A stretch of DNA of 64,000 nucleotides from Cesiribacter sp964504565 (GCA_964504565.1 CAZDEY010000008.1:124001-188000); one strand, 5' to 3'; counted from the stretch's first letter, positions 15,665 through 26,200 are shown. Numbers and translations: made by a program. The notes: a model not told the origin generated them from the letters alone.

Positions 15665-17656
15665 TTAGGTGATAGCTCCTTCTTTGGTTGAAGACAACTC
15701 CCTACTACGTTTTTTCTTAGGAAATATTACGGTAAAAACCGTACCCTGACCAATTTCCGATTCAACTTCTAACTTGGCATGGTGCCGTTCTACAAAATCC
15801 TGAATAAGCACCAAGCCCAGTCCACTGCCTTTTTCATTCTCGGTGCCGCGGCTGGACCGTATAGCAGTCTGCTTACGTATTGCCTCTACGGTGATACTGT
15901 CCATTCCCCGGCCGGTATCAGAAATTACCAAATTGGTAAATTCGTCGTCTTCCCAAGCACTTACGGAAACTTGACCGCCGGCGGGCGTAAATTTTATTGA
16001 ATTGCTAATCAGGTTCCTGAGAATTAGCTTAATCATCTGCTCGTCGGCGTAAATTTTAGTATCAGGCTGTACCAAATTTTCCAGCATCACCCGTTTACCG
16101 GAGGCCACCCCTTCTAATAACTCCTGGCTTTCATTTGCCAGATTGTGCAGGTTTAAATTCTTAGGTTTAAATTCAATAACCCCGGTTTGTGAGGTTGCCC
16201 ACTGCAATAAATTGTCTAGCAGGCTGGTTAGGCTTTGCAGTGAACGCTCAATTTGACCCGTAAGGCGGGTAACTTCTTCCGGCGTAAACTTATGATAGTC
16301 CAGGTGCAACACCTGCACAAATCCTCGTAACGAAGTTAGCGGACTACGTAAATCGTGAGCTAAAATTCCAAAAAATTTATCCTTAGTGTCATTAAGCTCC
16401 TTCTGCCGTTTCTCCGAGTTCTGGAGCTTAAGGTTCATTTCGTGCAAAAGGTTATTCTGCAGCGCTAGGCGATTATTTTGGGAGTTTTTCACTTGATAGC
16501 TTCGGTACAGTATAAATGCTACTGCCCCTATAACTATAATACCCAAAATAGCTAAGTAAACCAGGTTGGTTTTTCTAAAAATTTCCAGCTCCTTAATTTC
16601 GTTCTGCTTGTTCAGTAGCTCCAATTCCTTATCCTGAATCAATTGGGAGAAAGCCCGTTCTTTACGCTCGATTTCCAGTTTTTTGGCCATTTCGGCCATG
16701 CGCGCGTCTACCTCACTATTGTAAACCGTATCGCTATACTGGCTATAAAGTTTCTGGTATTTATAAGCTTCTACAAAATTATCTTCTTTGGCATAGAAAT
16801 CAGCGAGATATTCATAGGCTTCCGTAAGGCGCTGAATGTTTCTTACCTCCTTGGCGGCCTCTAGCGCCCGGAAGAAATATTCCTCGGCCTTACCTGCCTG
16901 GCCCTTTGCGTCATAAATTTCGCCAATATTCATCAGGTTGGCACTAAGGTCGCGCACATTTCCCTGATCTTCTAGCATAGTATAAGCCTTTAGCAAATAG
17001 GCTAGGGCACTATCGTACTGTTTCCAAGCCTTATACACTACCCCAATATTATTTAGGATTGCCGCGTAGGTAGTTCGCTCCTTGTGCTGATCGACTAATT
17101 CCAGGCTATTCTCGAAGTTGTATAGAGCACTTTTATAATTCTTCAGATAGTAGTTTATTCCGCCCAGGTCTTTGTAAATTTTAACTTGCTGCGGAACATT
17201 ACCGCCTATTAAGGCTAACCGCAAAGCCTCCTCAAAGTACTCTTTTGCTTCTACGTATAAACCCCGCTGGCGATATACCGCCCCCAGGTTGCGCATACTT
17301 TCGGCCATACCAACGGTATCCTGCATATCGCGCATAATGGTGGAAACCTTATTAAAGTACTCGTAAGCAGTAGTAAACTCGGCCCTGTCCAGGTAGTAGA
17401 AACCCAGGTTAGACATTGCCTCGGCCATTCCCTGTTTAAAATTGGCCTGCTCGGCCGCCTCTAAAGCTTGCTCGCTGTACCGGAGGGCCGAATCCGGAAC
17501 CCGATCCAGAAGCTTTCGGCTAATTTCATTTAGGCGGTTTATGCTATCGCTGGAATAATGCTCGCCCGCAGACTGCCCGCTTGCATTGAAAACCAGCAGC
17601 AACATACCCAAAAAGGTTAATGAATTTACAATTAACAGGCGAGCAACCGTAGGCAT
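15665..17656 (-). CDS. Tetratricopeptide-repeat sensor histidine kinase
   Basis: 663 residues. A signal-like N-terminus ends near residue 28, followed by about seven TPR units (about 40-330; for example YLDRAEFTTAYEYFNKVS), which probably sit outside the cytoplasmic membrane. A coiled coil and a membrane helix (about 367-387) lead to a second coiled coil and the HisKA domain with H-box GILAHDLRSPLTSLRG. The HATPase domain has the N box NLISNSIKFTPAGG, G1 DTGRGM and G2 GSGLGLVLI. This is the TPR-kinase architecture common in Bacteroidota. No response regulator gene is adjacent and the protein has no receiver domain, so its partner is encoded elsewhere. Convergent with gldH, 12 nt apart. Confidence 0.92.
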   Translation of the reverse strand: MPTVARLLIVNSLTFLGMLLLVFNASGQSAGEHYSSDSINRLNEISRKLLDRVPDSALRYSEQALEAAEQANFKQGMAEAMSNLGFYYLDRAEFTTAYEYFNKVSTIMRDMQDTVGMAESMRNLGAVYRQRGLYVEAKEYFEEALRLALIGGNVPQQVKIYKDLGGINYYLKNYKSALYNFENSLELVDQHKERTTYAAILNNIGVVYKAWKQYDSALAYLLKAYTMLEDQGNVRDLSANLMNIGEIYDAKGQAGKAEEYFFRALEAAKEVRNIQRLTEAYEYLADFYAKEDNFVEAYKYQKLYSQYSDTVYNSEVDARMAEMAKKLEIERKERAFSQLIQDKELELLNKQNEIKELEIFRKTNLVYLAILGIIVIGAVAFILYRSYQVKNSQNNRLALQNNLLHEMNLKLQNSEKRQKELNDTKDKFFGILAHDLRSPLTSLRGFVQVLHLDYHKFTPEEVTRLTGQIERSLQSLTSLLDNLLQWATSQTGVIEFKPKNLNLHNLANESQELLEGVASGKRVMLENLVQPDTKIYADEQMIKLILRNLISNSIKFTPAGGQVSVSAWEDDEFTNLVISDTGRGMDSITVEAIRKQTAIRSSRGTENEKGSGLGLVLIQDFVERHHAKLEVESEIGQGTVFTVIFPKKKRSRELSSTKEGAIT

Positions 17657-17745
17657 TTCTAATTTTATACTGTAGAAAGAATTAATAAAAGTGATTAATA
17701 TGAACCTGATTTAAAAGTTAAAACACTATTTCACCTTACATTTGT

Positions 17746-18558
17746 TCAATTGTTTAGGGCTACAGCTAATACTTTTCCGGTTTCGTTAGCAATGAGTAAT
17801 TGCTGCCCGGCTGTATAACCAATAGCCTCGCACTGGCCTGCCCACGGAATTTCTATACACACCCCTTCTTTTGAAAACCACTTGTAATTATTTGTTGTAG
17901 ACCAGGTATACACTTTTCCGTAGCTGAGCAAAGCCAGCCTATTCCCTTCCCTATTTACGGAAGCATCGGTTATCAGGGCTTTCATGGGTATACTTCCTTC
18001 AAATGAAGCTACGTGCCTTCCCGGGCTGTCCGGTACGCTAAAGTGCCGGAATACTTTTGCCTTCCAACCTTTGGTAAACAAATGCAGCTTCCCGCCGGCC
18101 CAAACCATAGCTTCACTATCGTAGGTTTGAAACTCCTGATTAGCTACTGAGTCTTTCGGATAGGAAAATTCAATTACTGCTAAGCTTTTATCGGCAGGTC
18201 GGTAGCGGTAAATTTTAAGGTTTTGTCTGTTAAGGCTGTTATTTCCTATATCACCAATGTATAAATTGCCTAAAGTATCGGCAGCCAGGGCTTCCCAATC
18301 CTGATTCTTGGCAGCCAGGGTATCAGTGCCCAGCAATTCCCCTTTCTGATTTATCAAATAAAGCACCGGCGGAGCCCCGCTATCGCGGATCATCCATAAA
18401 CCGGAATCGGTAGCCACTAGGCCACTAGCTTCGGTTAATAACTCGCTTAGCCGGCCGGCTTTCTCAATGTCCGGCTTTGGTTTAGCTTTGTCGCACTCGC
18501 ACGGAATAACCAAAGCTCGCAGGCTTAAAAGAACCGCAATAAGTTTGGCTCTAAGCAT
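17746..18558 (-). CDS. Beta-propeller-like exported protein, hypothetical
   Basis: 270 residues. The N-terminus (about 1-20) is basic and hydrophobic and ends near IPCEC, so export and possibly lipidation are likely although the lipobox is not canonical. The remainder has repeated blade-like strands: ASGLVATDSGLWMIRDSG, then VLYLINQKGELL, ALAADTLGNLYIGDIGNN, and AMVWAGGKLHLFTKG, resembling NHL or esterase-like propellers that read a DSG/DIGDN-type motif. The exact family and substrate are not recognised. Its start overlaps the helicase stop by 8 nt, so it is co-transcribed with that gene; the pairing has no obvious functional explanation. Confidence 0.6.
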   Translation of the reverse strand: MLRAKLIAVLLSLRALVIPCECDKAKPKPDIEKAGRLSELLTEASGLVATDSGLWMIRDSGAPPVLYLINQKGELLGTDTLAAKNQDWEALAADTLGNLYIGDIGNNSLNRQNLKIYRYRPADKSLAVIEFSYPKDSVANQEFQTYDSEAMVWAGGKLHLFTKGWKAKVFRHFSVPDSPGRHVASFEGSIPMKALITDASVNREGNRLALLSYGKVYTWSTTNNYKWFSKEGVCIEIPWAGQCEAIGYTAGQQLLIANETGKVLAVALNN

Positions 18559-21500
18559 TGGTGTTGTTTAAAAACCGACTAATATTTTCGATTAGCTGGT
18601 TCGGGTTATTCCAGTACTCGCGGCTATAGACTCTTATATAAGGCCAATGATCTTTTTCCAGGGCTTTATAAATATAGGCGTGCGATTCCTTCAGCGTTGG
18701 GGTGGTATAGTAGATGCTGTCGTCCGTAAGCACTACGCCACTATAGTTTGCCCCCTGCAGGGCGGTCAAATCAGCAAACGGCTGAATAGGGGTCAGGGTA
18801 AAGTTTTCCAAATCCAAACTATCTGCTAGTACGGAGCTTAACTCCCGGCTGTATTTTCTGCCCCGGCGCGGGTTTGGCTTCGGGGTAAAGCCGTTTTTAG
18901 ATACACTTCTGGCAAATTCTAAATAAGCCCTAAATAATTTGGGGCCAGCGTGGGTACTGCCTTCAACCTTAAGTTGCTCCGGCTCTATACTACTGACAAC
19001 GTATACATGCTCGCGCGCCCGGCTTACTGCTACGTTCAAACGGTTTTCACCGTGGGCCGCATTTAAGCTACCAAACTGCATCCGCATCCGGCCTTGGGAA
19101 TCGGGCGCATAACCTACCGAGAAAATTATAATATCGCGCTCATCTCCCTGAACATTTTCAATATTCTTTACAAAGAGGTTTTGAGGCAGTAGCATTTCTC
19201 TTTCGGCTGCCTGGGCTTCCAGAATTTCCTGAATTAGCGCCTGCTGCTTGGCATTAAACGTTACTACGCCTATAGATTTTGCTGAATACCAGGGCACACC
19301 TTCCTGCCCCGAAAGGAATTCCTGTTCCTTTTCGATGGCCAGTAGNNNNNNNNNNTACCACCTCATCGGCTTCCTGTTGATTAGTATTGTTTTCCCAGAC
19401 GCCATTAACTTTAACATAACTAATGCCCGATTCTCGCTTGTTTACCCGGTAACGATCCGGAATAAGCTCTAACTGATGGTCATAGAAATGTTTGTTGGAA
19501 AAATGAATGAGCTCGGGTAGCTGGCTACGATAATGGCCGGTCAGATGGGTACTTGGCAGGTAGCGTCCGGTTAGCTCCAGTAACGATTCTATTTCGGTAT
19601 CCGGGTTGTCTTCATCGTCTTCTTCCCACCTAACCTGGTATAAATCATTAGGCTGAAGCTGCCGGCTGTCGCCGCTCACTACAACCTGGCGGGCACGAAC
19701 GATGGCGGGCAAACCTTTCTCTACAAAGCACTGCGAAGCCTCATCGAAAATTACCAGGTCGAAAAGTTGGCGCAGCGGAAATATAGCCGACACTGCCTCC
19801 GGACTAGCCATCCAGCACGGAATTAGCCTCATTAGCTCTTCATCGTGCTGGCTAATGAGCTTGCGGATTGGCCAAACCTTACGCTTTTTGGTTGTCTGAT
19901 GCCTGAGGTCGCGGTAGGTTACCTGATTGTTCAGGCGGTTATATTCCATTTCGCTATAGGTATGCTCTCTAATTCTTAGTAAAAGCATATCCTGGCTTAG
20001 TTGCGCTTTTTGGGCAATACAGTGCCGCAATTCGGCTTCCAATTCCTGTAAGCTACCGGTACTTACCTTTTTAAGTATGGGGTATTTGTTCTCTATATGC
20101 TGAATCCAGGCGGTTTGTAGGCTATTAGTAAACCAGCTTTGTACCAGTTCCGGTGCTACTTGTTGTACTTCTGCTTCTCTATGGATTTTACGCAGTAGAT
20201 CCTGCTCCTGCTGGCTTAGGTTGTTTTGAATTGTATCCAGTTCGGCTAGTTGGTCAAATTCATTTTCCAGGCTTTCGGTTAAAACTTTGCCTACCTTATC
20301 TGAGGCCAGCATTTGTTCAATCTGGATGGCGGTAAAATATTCTAACCACTTTTCTTTAGAATTTTGCAGGCCGGCCAACAGCTTCAGTAGCTTTTCAACT
20401 TCGATTTTAAGCTCACTATAGGTTAGTTTCTTAAGGTTGAAGTAAAGGCCAATATTACGAATTGCATACAGTAATTGCCAGGCCTTTAGAGTTTTGCGCT
20501 GCAAGCGAAACCACTGCTGAAAATCCAGCTTTTTATAGGTAGCCGGCAAATCGGTTAACCACGGAATGGCCTTCAGCTGAGAAAGGTTATGCTCTAGGTT
20601 CAGGCGGTTATCCAGCCGGTGTACTAGCAGATGAACATCGCGGCGACGATCGGTGAGCCCGTTTGCTTCCAGTACCTGCTGTACCTGGGCCTGTTCGGCT
20701 ACAAATAACCTCCAGCGCAAAAGTTTATATAGGCTGCGGCTAGCCCTTAGCCGGTTTAAAAGTAAGTCCTGATAACGACCGAGCTGCTCATTAGGCAGGC
20801 TAATTTCTGGTCCGTCACCTTCAAAACACTGCAGCAGGCTACGCTCCAGTTGGGCAAGCCGTTCTTCGCTAATGCTGTTTTGCTTAAAGCCCAGCATATG
20901 CTGCAGATTGGCATATACCTCGGGGTTTTCCAGCATTTTCAGCAACTTCTGAATTTCGGTCTCCTTTATAAGAAGGTAGTCGATAGTTTCAAAGGTTATA
21001 TCTTGCCGTAGGTGTTCGCTTATAGCCTTTACTACTGATTGCCGGTACTCCTTGATCTCTTCAATAAACGAAAGCATTTTCTTTCGGTCATCTTCGGAAT
21101 AGTTGGCGAATGGCTTACGGCCGTGCCACGGATGATCGGTACGTTTAAAGGGCTTCGTTAAGCGTTGGTGAGTAGTTATTTTCCTTAAAAAGTCTTCGGC
21201 TTTAGCAGCGGGCAGGTACTTAAATTCCTGCCGCAAATCCAGCATCTTTCTGTTTTTTTGGGTAGAAAGATAGAGCTCTTTAACACTTAGCCCGTATTCG
21301 TTTTCATCGAACAAGGCTTCTTTAAATGCACTGAGTTCTTCTTTAATTTGCTCAATACGGCGGCTATACTTCTGAAATTGCCTTTCCAGTTGAATGGTAT
21401 CTAATCCATTATTCAGATTTTTATACTCGCCTACCCTATCAATCTGGCTAGTAATTTGTTCGTAAACCCGTTTTCTATCGCCCTTAAAATCGTGTACCAA

Positions 21501-22619
21501 AGCTACAAACGAGGCAATTTCTTTTTCATCCAGGCGCGAGTATACTACGTCTAGCGCCGCTTTTTTCTGGCTAACCACCAATACCCGCTTCCCGCGAGCC
21601 GTAAAATCGGCAACAATATTAGCAATAAGCTGCGATTTTCCCGTACCCGGCGGGCCTTGCACTACCAACGATGCCCCGGCTTTAGCCGCTCGAACGGCTG
21701 TTTCCTGACTGGCATCCAGCTCATAAGGGGTTAGTAAAATTTCTTCTTTAACCTCCCTACCTAAGGTAACCAAGGGGTGGTTGCCTTCCAGTTTTGTATC
21801 TTCACTGAAGCGGTGCCGCTGGGCAAACAGGCTTTCCAGGCTATCGGCCGGCAAATTTTCTAGTAATTCATTATAATCCGGAACCAGATAAGAGCCGGCC
21901 TGAGGAAATATTCCTAACACGGCCTGAGGCAATAATTTTAGCTGGCCGGTAGCAGTTTTGGCCAGCAGTTCATCAGCCTTCAAATCGGGAAACGGTTCTA
22001 GCTGATCTAGAAATAATTCCTGGTTAAAATTTAGCGTAACCGGGCTTTTCTTTAACAAGCTATACAGCTTGGTGCGAAAAATCCGGCTGTCCTTTTCCCA
22101 ATCGGCAAAGTTTTTTTCGTACAGTTTTTCCGGCAATTCGGTTTGCTGGTAGTGGGCATAGGCTAGTAAAAAACTTTTGTTAAACTGAACAGAAACCCCC
22201 TCCCGCGGCTTTAGCCTCCACTTCTGGCTTTCCTCTACAATTTCTACCGGGTAAAATAATAAAGGGCAACGCACGGGCGTATCATCGGCAAAGCGGCCTT
22301 CTACAAACGGCCAGCCTACGTATAGATCCTGCGAGCCGCGCTCTTCGGTGATAAAGCGGGATGTACGGGCTAATTGCCGTAGGCGTTTGCTTACCCGGTT
22401 CAGATGTTCATCGCGGGCATCGTATACCGGCCCTAGCGTATGCGGCTTACTTTCCAGCAGAGCTTCAATTAATTGAAAGGCAGCTTGGTTAGGCTGCAAA
22501 TAGTTAAACTCCGATACATCTATGAAATGATCGGCTTTGAGCCTCCGCAAAAGCAGCGAACGATTACTACCGGTTAAATTAGTAAGTCGTCTAAGGTATA
22601 ACTGAAGCAATGACTCCAT
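18551..22619 (-). CDS. Very large SF1 helicase/ATPase with C-terminal nuclease-like domain (gap inside)
   Basis: About 1,350 residues: 1,088 before the gap and 264 after it. An N-terminal DUF4011-like region is followed by Walker A QGPPGTGKSQLIANIVADF (about residue 320), a roughly 550-residue helical insertion with predicted coiled coils, the Walker B region DLVIFDEASQCF, and GDSRQLQPND, as in Upf1/DNA2-like SF1 helicases. After the gap come NVQGDERDIIIFSVGYAP and LNVAVSRAREHVYVVSS (motifs V and VI). The C-terminal 120 residues (PYIRVYSREYWNNP) resemble the restriction-endonuclease-fold tail of such proteins. Related proteins are often seen in defence or repair settings, but here the neighbours are housekeeping. 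Both parts end on complete codons at the gap. Confidence 0.8.
19346..19355. other. Assembly gap, 10 N, inside the helicase gene
   Basis: Ten N. The reading frame ends on a complete codon at both edges (19356 and 19345), so the missing length must be a multiple of three for an intact gene and cannot be exactly ten. The missing piece lies between the sequences TNQQEADEVV and LLAIEKEQEF and is probably only a few codons. Confidence 0.9.
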
Positions 22620-22734
22620 ACAGGCATATAACTATATCGGCAACCTACCTAGCAATTAGTAAGTTCAGGCAAAAGTAAGCTAAAGATATTTAAAGGATGA
22701 ACAAGGGGTAATTTACGCCCTTTTATTTCTTGAG

Positions 22735-23679
22735 TTACTCAAATGTAATATATAGGCCAAGCTTTCCCCATTCCACTTCATCTACGCCATGTACCTGCAT
22801 AACTTCCGCTGGGTTTTTAAATGGCCCGTGTTGGGCACGGTAGGCTACAACTTTCTTGGCCAAACTCCAAGATATGTAGGGGTGGGCGGCCAGTTCCTGC
22901 TCAGTAGCCCTGTTGATGCTTAATTTACTGGGCGTGAATTGCTGATCGATATAGGCGGTTTGCAGCAGTTTTTCTGCTACTTCCGGCGAAAGGCCGTATA
23001 CTTCGTTAAGTTGCTCGGCCCGCACAAAGCCGCCTAGCTTTTCCCTAAATTTTACTATTCGGTTACTCAGCACTGAACCTATACCTCTTACCTTTTTTAG
23101 TAGTGCAGTATCGGCTGTATTCAGGTTAATTTTTGCTGGCTCGGCCAGGCTTGCCCTATTCGGCTGTTCCTTCTTATAATTGTAAGTATCCTTACCTTGA
23201 TTATTGGTTGTATAAGTTGATTTATATCCTCTAGTCTGATTTTCAGAAGCATTTTCCAGTAATACAAATTTTTGCAGTTCGGCATATAGCTCAACCGGAA
23301 AACCGTAGATTTTAAGCAGATCATCTTTTTGCCGAAATTGGCCGCCCTTGCTGCGATAATTATGGATTCGCTGGGCAATCCGGCTATCAATACCCAGCAG
23401 TTCTAAGCTGTCAACCGAAAGATGATTTGGATTAAAGCTAAACCGAAGGCTGGGTTGATGAACTTCAGGAGGTGTGGTTGATTGTTCAAGCCAGGCTTTA
23501 ATTTCTGCTTCCAGCTCCTTATCTCGGGTAAATTCAACCTCAGAACTTGGCGGAAGTAAGCTTAAGGCCAGGCTTAGACCATAAACTAAAATTATTAATA
23601 GCCCCACCACTACAAACGCCCGGGCCTCACTTACCGAGGCACCAATAGTTTTCTGAATTTTGGCAAGAAGCCTTTTCAT
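22735..23679 (-). CDS. Membrane-anchored helix-hairpin-helix protein (ComEA-like, three HhH units)
   Basis: 314 residues. A single hydrophobic helix (about 22-45) anchors it, with the rest probably outside the cytoplasm. Three ComEA-type HhH units follow: LGIDSRIAQRIHNYRSKGG (about residue 95 on), INLNTADTALLKKVRGIGS (about 183 on) and LSINRATEQELAAHPYISW (about 253 on). ComEA domains bind double-stranded DNA at the cell surface in transformation; many Bacteroidota carry such proteins without proof of that role. The linker between units one and two is Asn/Lys/Tyr-rich. It lies downstream of the NSS transporter genes but behind a terminator (23684-23716). Confidence 0.8.
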   Translation of the reverse strand: MKRLLAKIQKTIGASVSEARAFVVVGLLIILVYGLSLALSLLPPSSEVEFTRDKELEAEIKAWLEQSTTPPEVHQPSLRFSFNPNHLSVDSLELLGIDSRIAQRIHNYRSKGGQFRQKDDLLKIYGFPVELYAELQKFVLLENASENQTRGYKSTYTTNNQGKDTYNYKKEQPNRASLAEPAKINLNTADTALLKKVRGIGSVLSNRIVKFREKLGGFVRAEQLNEVYGLSPEVAEKLLQTAYIDQQFTPSKLSINRATEQELAAHPYISWSLAKKVVAYRAQHGPFKNPAEVMQVHGVDEVEWGKLGLYITFE

Positions 23680-23683
23680 AAAA

Positions 23684-23716
23684 AAAGCAGGCTGAATTGG
23701 GCATTCAACCTGCTTT
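23684..23716 (-). terminator. Terminator of the NSS transporter operon
   Basis: AAAGCAGGCTGAAT (23684-23697) pairs with ATTCAACCTGCTTT (23703-23716) with one mismatch and a 5-nt loop; an A run on the left becomes a T run on the minus strand. It lies between the small-subunit gene and the start of the HhH gene. Confidence 0.8.
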
Positions 23717-23771
23717 ACTTTAATAGGTTATTTTATTAAGATTTACTTAAATCTGCTGACTGTTAATCAGT

Positions 23772-23915
23772 CTATACCGGTTCATTATCGTTTTCCGAGT
23801 AACTGTCGGGTTCGGGCTTTTTGGGCGACCTTAATACTTTTGAAAAGAAGTACGCCGTAATTGCCGTTACGCTAATTTGAACCACCAGCATGGTTATTAA
23901 TGCACTAGTACTCAT
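23772..23915 (-). CDS. MetS-like small subunit of an NSS transporter (47 aa)
   Basis: ATG at 23915, TAG at 23772-23774. The peptide has one membrane helix (about residues 5-24, LITMLVVQISVTAITAYFF) and a charged cytoplasmic-looking tail with Pro, Asp and Glu. It starts two bases after the stop of the sodium symporter gene. MetS of Corynebacterium glutamicum is a similarly small single-helix protein required for MetP, an NSS-family methionine/alanine transporter, and MetS-like ORFs follow NSS genes in other bacteria. Position, size and topology support this call; the sequence is too short to prove homology by eye. Confidence 0.75.
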   Translation of the reverse strand: MSTSALITMLVVQISVTAITAYFFSKVLRSPKKPEPDSYSENDNEPV

Positions 23916-23917
23916 AA

Positions 23918-25825
23918 TTAATCAATTCTTCCGGTTAAACGACGAATAGTAGTTGCCCTGTGCACCACTATAGCTATAAATAAAAATAAAGCTACCAGTA
24001 ACAGGCGCGACATATCAATATAGAATATATCGTTCACAAACTCGCCGCGCACAATTGGCATACCTTTGCTTACCTGGCTACCTTCCGCTACTATTAATTC
24101 CTTATTCTTCTTGAAGCTATAGGTTTGCGCTACCATTAAAGAGTCAAAAGTAGTAACATCGCCTAGTTCGCTTTCGGTTATCGATAGCGGCAGGGCGGTT
24201 CCGGTTTCATCGCGGTAAAAGGCTTGGGGCTTTACTATATCAAACGTTAAGCCTCCATTTTCTTTTTTCTGTACGTTAGCCACCGTACCGTCAACATTAC
24301 TTTCAAATTCATTGGCAAAGTAGCTGCGGTTTACTTCAATTCCTTTGTTCTGAATTTTGCCTATAATACTGCTAGCATCTAACTCCCAGTTACCGCTTAG
24401 GGCAGCCTGCCAATCGTTATTTTTTGGGGTAATAAGAGCCCCTACAAATACAATAGCAATTATAGTTGGGGTTACATATTTAATAATCGGCTTAAAGAAG
24501 GTCGGAATGCTTATGTCTGAACCTCTATTTAACTCTTCCCAACCCGGTTCAATACCGAACCTCCAACTAAAGATAATACTTTCGGCCAGGGCAAATACTA
24601 CTAGCGATACCGTGCCAGCCCAGTAATCGTACTCATCAAATACTCCTTTGTTAAAGAAGAATACCGTTGGCAAGCCCATTAGAAGTACCAAACCCCCAAA
24701 CGACCAAGCCGATTTATTGGTACTCCAATTAAACTCATCCTTCATAAAGCCCATCCAGGGCGTACCCATAGCCAAAGAAGAGGTAATACCGGCGAAGAAT
24801 AAAAGACCAAACCAGAACACGCCGGCAAAAGTAGCCAACATAGTGCCCCACTGATCGAAGAGGTACGGCATAGTTTGGAACGCCATAGCAAAACCGGCAT
24901 TTTCCTTAACCCAATCTAAGCCTAAATAACCAACCGCTATAGGAATTACAATGGATGCCCCCAGCACAATTTCCACAAAACCGTTCATCCAGCCGGCACT
25001 CATAGCATTTAGGGCAATATCATCTTTAGGGCGAACGTAACTGGCGTAGCACTGGATGGTACCCATACCAACCGAAAGGGTAAAGAAAATCTGACCGGCG
25101 GCGGCCAGCCATACTTTAAGGTTCCACAGGCTATCAAACTGCGGTTCCCACAGGAAGTTTAGGCCCAGAAATGAGTTACAGTCAGTACAGCCTTCGGTAG
25201 CCCCGGCATCTCCTAAAGTAATACCCCGCACGGCCAAAAATGCCCCAAAAATAAGCAGCATCGGTACTCCAATTTTGGCTACCTTCTCTACACCACCGCT
25301 TAGGCCCCGGCTTAGTATCCAGGTATTTAATAGTAAACAGAGCACATAAAATATTACTGCTTCAAACGGAATACCAGTTGTACTAACACCAATGGTAACG
25401 TAATCACCAAAGAACTGGGCAACCTCGCCCTGGCTCATACCACTAAAGGTTTGGCCTAAGGAGTGAAATACGTACGACAGCGTCCAACTTTCAATATAGC
25501 AGTAATAAGCGGCTACGGCTATGTTGGTAAATATTCCGAACACGCCGAAGTACTTCCAGAAGCGCAGGCGGGTCATGTTATCTAATATGAACGGGGTTGA
25601 GTGGTTCTTAAACCGGCCGCCGTAGCGCCCCATAGTCCACTCTATCCAGAGTAATGGTATACCCATTAAGAGAAAGCAGATTAGGTAAGGAATTATAAAT
25701 GCTCCGCCACCGTTTTGCACCGCCTGAACCGGAAAGCGCAGGAAGTTGCCCAACCCTACCGCATTGCCCGCCATGGCCAGAATAAGGCCAATTCGGGATC
25801 CCCAGGAGTCTTTATTTTCGCTCAT
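23918..25825 (-). CDS. Sodium-dependent transporter of the NSS/SNF (SLC6) family
   Basis: 635 residues. The N-terminal SNF signature GLILAMAGNAVGLGNFLRFP, then NGGGAFIIPYLI, forms the first helix and sodium site seen in LeuT-like symporters; about 12 membrane helices follow. It should couple sodium entry to uptake of an amino acid or related amine; the substrate is not predictable. The protein is longer than LeuT (about 510) because a soluble stretch of about 130 residues, rich in Asn, Glu and Thr, is inserted between the last two membrane helices (about residues 470-605). The small MetS-like gene follows two bases downstream. Operon ends at 23684-23716. Confidence 0.9.
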   Translation of the reverse strand: MSENKDSWGSRIGLILAMAGNAVGLGNFLRFPVQAVQNGGGAFIIPYLICFLLMGIPLLWIEWTMGRYGGRFKNHSTPFILDNMTRLRFWKYFGVFGIFTNIAVAAYYCYIESWTLSYVFHSLGQTFSGMSQGEVAQFFGDYVTIGVSTTGIPFEAVIFYVLCLLLNTWILSRGLSGGVEKVAKIGVPMLLIFGAFLAVRGITLGDAGATEGCTDCNSFLGLNFLWEPQFDSLWNLKVWLAAAGQIFFTLSVGMGTIQCYASYVRPKDDIALNAMSAGWMNGFVEIVLGASIVIPIAVGYLGLDWVKENAGFAMAFQTMPYLFDQWGTMLATFAGVFWFGLLFFAGITSSLAMGTPWMGFMKDEFNWSTNKSAWSFGGLVLLMGLPTVFFFNKGVFDEYDYWAGTVSLVVFALAESIIFSWRFGIEPGWEELNRGSDISIPTFFKPIIKYVTPTIIAIVFVGALITPKNNDWQAALSGNWELDASSIIGKIQNKGIEVNRSYFANEFESNVDGTVANVQKKENGGLTFDIVKPQAFYRDETGTALPLSITESELGDVTTFDSLMVAQTYSFKKNKELIVAEGSQVSKGMPIVRGEFVNDIFYIDMSRLLLVALFLFIAIVVHRATTIRRLTGRID

Positions 25826-26182
25826 AATAAGCTTGTATGATTTTTAGAGAGATTTAGCGAAAAGTAGGTATAAAAGCCAAGACCTTATCTACCCAAAGTT
25901 CGAAATAACACGCTAATTGGCTTAATTCAAAATATTGCCCTGGCTAATTATACCGTCACCGAATGTACTATCTCTGGCTATGGCCTAGTTTTCAGTGGCT
26001 AAAGTAACTAATCACCTATTTATAATCAGTAAAAATGCTTGCGGAGATTGTCCAAAAGAACTATTCTATTGTAAAGCCACGTTACTACGGCGGAACAAGG
26101 GAAAAGGTTGTTTAGAACAGATATAAATAAAAAGGATACAACTACAAGAATTTAAATTCCCACTTTTCAGGTGTAATTTAGC
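25826..26182. other. Divergent intergenic region between NSS transporter and hemA
   Basis: 357 bases without a credible gene; both flanking genes start from it. No terminator, tRNA or riboswitch was recognised. TAATTTAG at 26174-26181, close to hemA, resembles a -7 element with one mismatch. On the minus strand TACTTTTC about 50 nt upstream of the transporter ATG also resembles one. Neither has a TTTG at the proper distance. Confidence 0.5.
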
Positions 26183-26200
26183 GTGGTAGAAGATATGGAG

